This document shows, piece by piece, positions 40,014-42,840 of a stretch of DNA of 42,840 nt. The stretch is taken from positions 1 through 42,840 of the forward strand of contig JABGPV010000009.1 of the NCBI GenBank assembly GCA_018644785.1. The letters run 5' to 3'. This DNA is from Deltaproteobacteria bacterium (GTDB taxonomy: Bacteria > Desulfobacterota > DSM-4660 > Desulfatiglandales > Desulfatiglandaceae). Below the pieces are notes generated by a model. The model was not told the DNA's origin and made no database searches. It saw nothing but the letters and a program-made list of their open reading frames with translations. The position numbers were made by a program, and so were the translations under genes. The number at the start of each line of letters is the position of its first letter. The first letter of the stretch is position 1.

Positions 40014-41981
40014 TCAGGCATTTTCCAATTCCCTCCGGTCCGCCATGTCCAAAAGGATTCTGTCGCGGGCTTTGTCGATACCGAGCGCCTTTCGTTTCTT
40101 GTCAATATGCGCAATCATCATTTTCGCCATTTCGCGGGGATCAGGAGAAAAGCCCCACTTGCCAAGACCCTCTTCCTCTAATCCGTCAAAGAGAAGATCA
40201 TGGAATTTTGTATTTTCAACAATCGGGAACGTCACGCCGAATACCGTGTACACCCCTGATGCCACAAAGTATTGACCGATTGCAATTGCCTTTTCACTCA
40301 TCCATTCAGGCGCTGCACCTGCGGCTGGAAGATCGGCGATGCAGTCCCCCAGCCCGCCCACGCGAACCATTTCTGAAGCCGCAATGAGTATCCTGCTGTT
40401 GTCAACACAGGAGCCCAAGCCGAGCACCGGCGGCATTCCCACTGTTTCGCAGACTTCTCTTAGGCCGGGGCCCGCAAGATAGGCCGCTTCAGGAGTGCAA
40501 AATCCTGCCTTGGCAAGTGCAATCTGTGAGCAGCCGGTCTGCAGGACCAGGACGTCATTTCTGATCAGTTCCCTGACCAGTTCCACATGGACTTCATCCT
40601 GCCTCACCCTCGGGTTGGTGCATCCCACCACGCCGGCCACACCGCGGATTCGACCGTTGATGATATTATCGTTCAAGGGCGTATAACTTCCCCGGAATTT
40701 GCCGCCAAGCATGTAGTTGATAGATTCGTATGAGAATCCATGAACACCGGGATTGACAATATTCGGTATTTCTATTGGGAGATTACGATTCTTAAATCGA
40801 TCAATGGCCTGCATGACAATTTCGTCGGTGCATGTCTTGGGGCTGTGTTCATTAAATTCAATATGCTTCGCCCCTTCAATGTGACACCTTGGGTTTGTTG
40901 TGAACAGCGGCGTTTTGTAGCACTCGGCTACTTTTGCCAACCCTTGTTTGATACATTGGATATCCACCCCCATGGCATCTACCGCGCCCGTTACCAGGAT
41001 GGCTTCGGTGGAAGAAAAGTTGCCGGCATGGGGTACGCCGTGCCGGGACATCATCTCCGAGCCTGAACAGCACATGCCGACCAGGTTAATCTCATCGGCG
41101 CCCGCTTTTTTTGCTGCCTCAACAAGACTTGGGTCGCTGACCGATTCAAGGATAGACTCGAAAAGGTTCGGTTCGTGCCCATGAATGATAATGTTGACCT
41201 GGTTTTCTTTGAGGACCCCCATATTGACTTCGGCCAATAAGGGAGATGGCGTACCGAACAGGATGTCTGATATCTCCGTGGACACCATCGATCCCCCCCA
41301 CCCGTCGGCGAGGGCGGTTCGGCTGCATTGCTTAACGATATTTGCATAATGCTGATCCACACCAATGGCTGTCCGGTGAATCATTTCCATGATTTCCCGC
41401 ATGGCGCCACGCGGAACAATGCCGAGTTTTCGCCAGGTTTCGAGGGTCTTTTCGGGGACCCGTTTCATTAAGGGTATTTCTCCCTCGATCTGGGTATAGG
41501 TCCGCTCAAGCGCCCCGTAGAGATCCAGTGCGATCTCTTCCGTACTTCTTCCCTCAACGTCAATCCCCAGGGCCTCAGATAGCGCCTTTAATTTGGTCGG
41601 GTCCTTTATGGAATAATCCTTTATCTTGCCGGTTACCACTTCACGGAAAAGGTCGAGCATGGCCATGCCGTGGTCCGTGTGTGCCGCTGTCCCCGCCGCC
41701 ACCATACGACCGAAATTACGGGCTTGTATGGTATCGATGGTTGCACCGCAGACGCCGACTTTGCCATAAGGATCTTTGGCATTTAAACGGCACGGACCCA
41801 TTGAACAATGTTTGCAGCAGGCGGAGTTGGCACCGATGGGACAAGCCTTCATATTAGCCGCTCTGTCAAAAGCAAGTTCAACGCCGTCTCTTCTCGCTTT
41901 TGCAATCATTTGCGCTGTGGCATCGCATGCCGTTATCTCTTTGGGTGACATCTGTTTCTTAACATCCGATTTTGGTTCCAT
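40014..41981 (-). CDS. cooS: Anaerobic nickel-iron carbon monoxide dehydrogenase, catalytic subunit
   Basis: A 655-residue CooS that oxidises CO to CO2, or the reverse, at a nickel-iron-sulfur C-cluster. From ATG 41981 the D-cluster cysteines are Cys47 and Cys55, the B-cluster cysteines Cys56, Cys59, Cys64 and Cys78, exactly the family spacing. C-cluster ligand regions are visible in IIHGHEPNLFE, NLVGMCCSG, NPRCHIEG, GVVGCTNPR, LQTGCSQIA and LGLGSCVDNSR. It ends in a normal helical C-terminus (ARDRILLDMADRREL). ATG 41981 has ggagg five bases away; ATG 41984 is an alternative. CooF, CooC, hydrogenase and acetyl-CoA synthase genes are absent from the window, so its partners are unknown: CO scavenging, redox sensing or supply of electrons to ferredoxin are possible. 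Confidence 0.97.
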   Translation of the reverse strand: MEPKSDVKKQMSPKEITACDATAQMIAKARRDGVELAFDRAANMKACPIGANSACCKHCSMGPCRLNAKDPYGKVGVCGATIDTIQARNFGRMVAAGTAAHTDHGMAMLDLFREVVTGKIKDYSIKDPTKLKALSEALGIDVEGRSTEEIALDLYGALERTYTQIEGEIPLMKRVPEKTLETWRKLGIVPRGAMREIMEMIHRTAIGVDQHYANIVKQCSRTALADGWGGSMVSTEISDILFGTPSPLLAEVNMGVLKENQVNIIIHGHEPNLFESILESVSDPSLVEAAKKAGADEINLVGMCCSGSEMMSRHGVPHAGNFSSTEAILVTGAVDAMGVDIQCIKQGLAKVAECYKTPLFTTNPRCHIEGAKHIEFNEHSPKTCTDEIVMQAIDRFKNRNLPIEIPNIVNPGVHGFSYESINYMLGGKFRGSYTPLNDNIINGRIRGVAGVVGCTNPRVRQDEVHVELVRELIRNDVLVLQTGCSQIALAKAGFCTPEAAYLAGPGLREVCETVGMPPVLGLGSCVDNSRILIAASEMVRVGGLGDCIADLPAAGAAPEWMSEKAIAIGQYFVASGVYTVFGVTFPIVENTKFHDLLFDGLEEEGLGKWGFSPDPREMAKMMIAHIDKKRKALGIDKARDRILLDMADRRELENA

Positions 41982-42061
41982 CATATCCTCCTTTTTTCAT
42001 AACAAAAATAGAAGAAGAATTATGTTTCCATAGCCTCTTTTCTTCTATAGCAATTTAGTAG

Positions 42062-42090
42062 AGATTAAGAACCATTCCCGGTGGTGTCAA
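42062..42090 (-). promoter_or_regulatory. Possible sigma-70 promoter of cooS
   Basis: On the minus strand TTGACA (42090-42085), a 17-base spacer and TAATCT (42067-42062, three of six). It would start transcription about 75 bases before the cooS start codon. Confidence 0.4.
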
Positions 42091-42185
42091 GGACATATTG
42101 CCAAATCAAAATTGACAAACTCCTAAAAAAACCACTGAGCCGTTTTCGTCATTCCCGCCTGCTTCACCTGCGCTGGTGATGACGG

Positions 42186-42222
42186 GCAGGGTTCCTTGAA
42201 AAAGATTCAAGGGCTACCCTGC
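42186..42222. repeat. Nested stem-loop
   Basis: Outer stem GCAGGGT (42186-42192) with ACCCTGC (42216-42222); inner stem CCTTGAA (42194-42200) with TTCAAGG (42206-42212); loop of five bases. Bulges are one and three bases. GCAGG at 42186-42190 can instead pair with CCTGC at 42158-42162. Confidence 0.6.
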
Positions 42223-42322
42223 AACGGATACCGTAAATTGACCATAAAATAGAAAGGAGCGTCTCTCCACTCAAACTTATATAAACAACCCAACCTTTCA
42301 GTCATATTTGACGAAAAAAGCC

Positions 42323-42350
42323 TTGACTATCGTTCCATTTATTATATAAT
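42323..42350 (+). promoter_or_regulatory. Sigma-70-type promoter of the AAA ATPase gene
   Basis: TTGACT (42323-42328), a 16-base spacer and a perfect TATAAT (42345-42350). The -10 box ends six bases before ATG 42357, so transcription should start at or next to the start codon. Confidence 0.7.
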
Positions 42351-42356
42351 TCACCC

Positions 42357-42840
42357 ATGAAAAGATTCATAGAGGATAATTTGATAAAATGGAAAAATGA
42401 GGAGGGACGGAAACCCCTTATTCTTTCGGGCGCTCGCCAAGTTGGGAAGTCGTACCTGATTGAAAAGAATTTTGCTCCTCATTTTGACCGGCTTTTGAGT
42501 ATTAACTTTGAAAAGCAGCCCGAATACAACAACTGCTTTGAATCAGGCTACAGCACTGCCGGCATCTTAAGGAAGATAGAGGCAATTGCAGGAAAGAGAA
42601 TACGGGTTGGAAGCACACTTGTTTTCTTTGATGAAATTCAGTTTTGTCCCAATGCCATCATTGCTCTGAGATATTTTTTTGAAGAAATCCCGGCGCTGCA
42701 TATCATCGCTGCCGGGTCATTGCTTGAATTCACCATTGAAAAAATCTCAGTCCCTGTTGGACGAGTTACATTCCGACACTTGAACCCCATGTCATTCGAG
42801 GAATTCCTGTATAACTCAGGGAATCAATTTCTTCTTGATG
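42357..42840 (+). CDS. AAA-type ATPase of the DUF4143 family, N-terminal part (3' end outside window)
   Basis: The first 161 codons of a gene that runs off the window. Walker A is GARQVGKS (about 25-32), Walker B LVFFDEIQ (about 89-96), and sensor-like AAGSLLEFTI follows; LNPMSFEEFL is the typical next block. This is the AAA_14 domain that is followed by DUF4143 in intact members of this large prokaryotic family, which often behave like mobile or toxin-like genes; their job is unclear. The start is ATG 42357: there is no ribosome site upstream, but a strong promoter ends six bases before it, which suggests a leaderless mRNA. The sequence is more AT-rich than the neighbouring genes. Confidence 0.88.
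   Translation, partial: MKRFIEDNLIKWKNEEGRKPLILSGARQVGKSYLIEKNFAPHFDRLLSINFEKQPEYNNCFESGYSTAGILRKIEAIAGKRIRVGSTLVFFDEIQFCPNAIIALRYFFEEIPALHIIAAGSLLEFTIEKISVPVGRVTFRHLNPMSFEEFLYNSGNQFLLD

Larger units (their letters stand above)
41985..42356. other. Divergent regulatory region between cooS and the AAA ATPase gene
   Basis: No gene seen. Contains a possible cooS promoter (42062-42090), a strong nested stem-loop (42186-42222), an imperfect palindrome upstream of it (42158-42190), and the promoter of the plus-strand ATPase gene. Confidence 0.5.

Overview
The window looks like chromosomal DNA of a strictly anaerobic member of the Desulfobacterota (sulfate-reducer type, Desulfobacterales-like). The evidence is the mix of genes: a nickel CO dehydrogenase (CooS), several rubredoxins, a rubrerythrin-type protein, a ferredoxin:thioredoxin reductase catalytic chain, a 2-oxoacid:acceptor oxidoreductase, TRAP and ABC importers, a UroD-type methyltransferase-like gene, and three good sigma-54 (-24/-12) promoters. 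The taxonomic placement is inference; there is no rRNA or other phylogenetic marker here. No tRNA, CRISPR array or intact insertion sequence was seen.

Layout. 1-6751: end of an XPB-type helicase, an Fe-S protein, a minus-strand PhnD-like binding protein with a hybrid histidine kinase, then an ECF sigma factor, its zinc anti-sigma factor and a Crp/Fnr regulator. 6752-10494: a DctPQM TRAP importer behind a sigma-70 promoter with a long leader, followed by an IS256-type transposase remnant. 10677-16857: an operon for a four-part 2-oxoacid:acceptor oxidoreductase (gamma, a fused NAD(P)H-oxidoreductase/ferredoxin, alpha, beta), an acyl-CoA ligase of the phenylacetate-CoA ligase family and a small protein. 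The set resembles the PadEFGHI/PadJ logic of anaerobic aromatic metabolism. 16863-26662 (minus): a ten-gene operon with an alcohol dehydrogenase, a glycerol-type ABC importer (binding protein, two permeases, GlpS- and GlpT-like ATPases), a DUF362 protein, LipB, a stand-alone lipoyl carrier protein and an SDR dehydrogenase. It has a sigma-54 promoter, and the divergent gene at 26933 encodes an AcoR/DhaR-type sigma-54 activator; repeated GAACA/TGTTC half-sites lie between them.

28806-32563 (minus): a ten-gene redox operon with a rubredoxin-like protein, a zinc-ribbon protein, flavodoxin, rubredoxin, thioredoxin, a rubrerythrin-like protein, a six-Cys mini-protein, glutaredoxin, FTR catalytic chain and an iron-sulfur-flavoprotein/arsenate-reductase fusion, behind its own sigma-54 promoter. 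32931-36914: a broken ferritin-like gene, exonuclease III, an exported MsrA-MsrB fusion, and a rubredoxin plus SagB-type dehydrogenase operon with a third sigma-54 promoter and an IHF consensus. 37736 to the end: a cytidylate-kinase-like protein with a BON-like tail, a frameshifted UroD-family gene, a radical SAM remnant, CooS, a strong stem-loop, and the start of an AAA/DUF4143 ATPase gene that looks leaderless.

The best candidates for something undescribed are the sigma-54-controlled importer/dehydrogenase operon carrying its own octanoyltransferase and free lipoyl carrier, and the sigma-54-controlled thiol/rubredoxin operon. Both functional readings are inferences from gene content. Gene identities rest on motifs read by eye; no database search was run.
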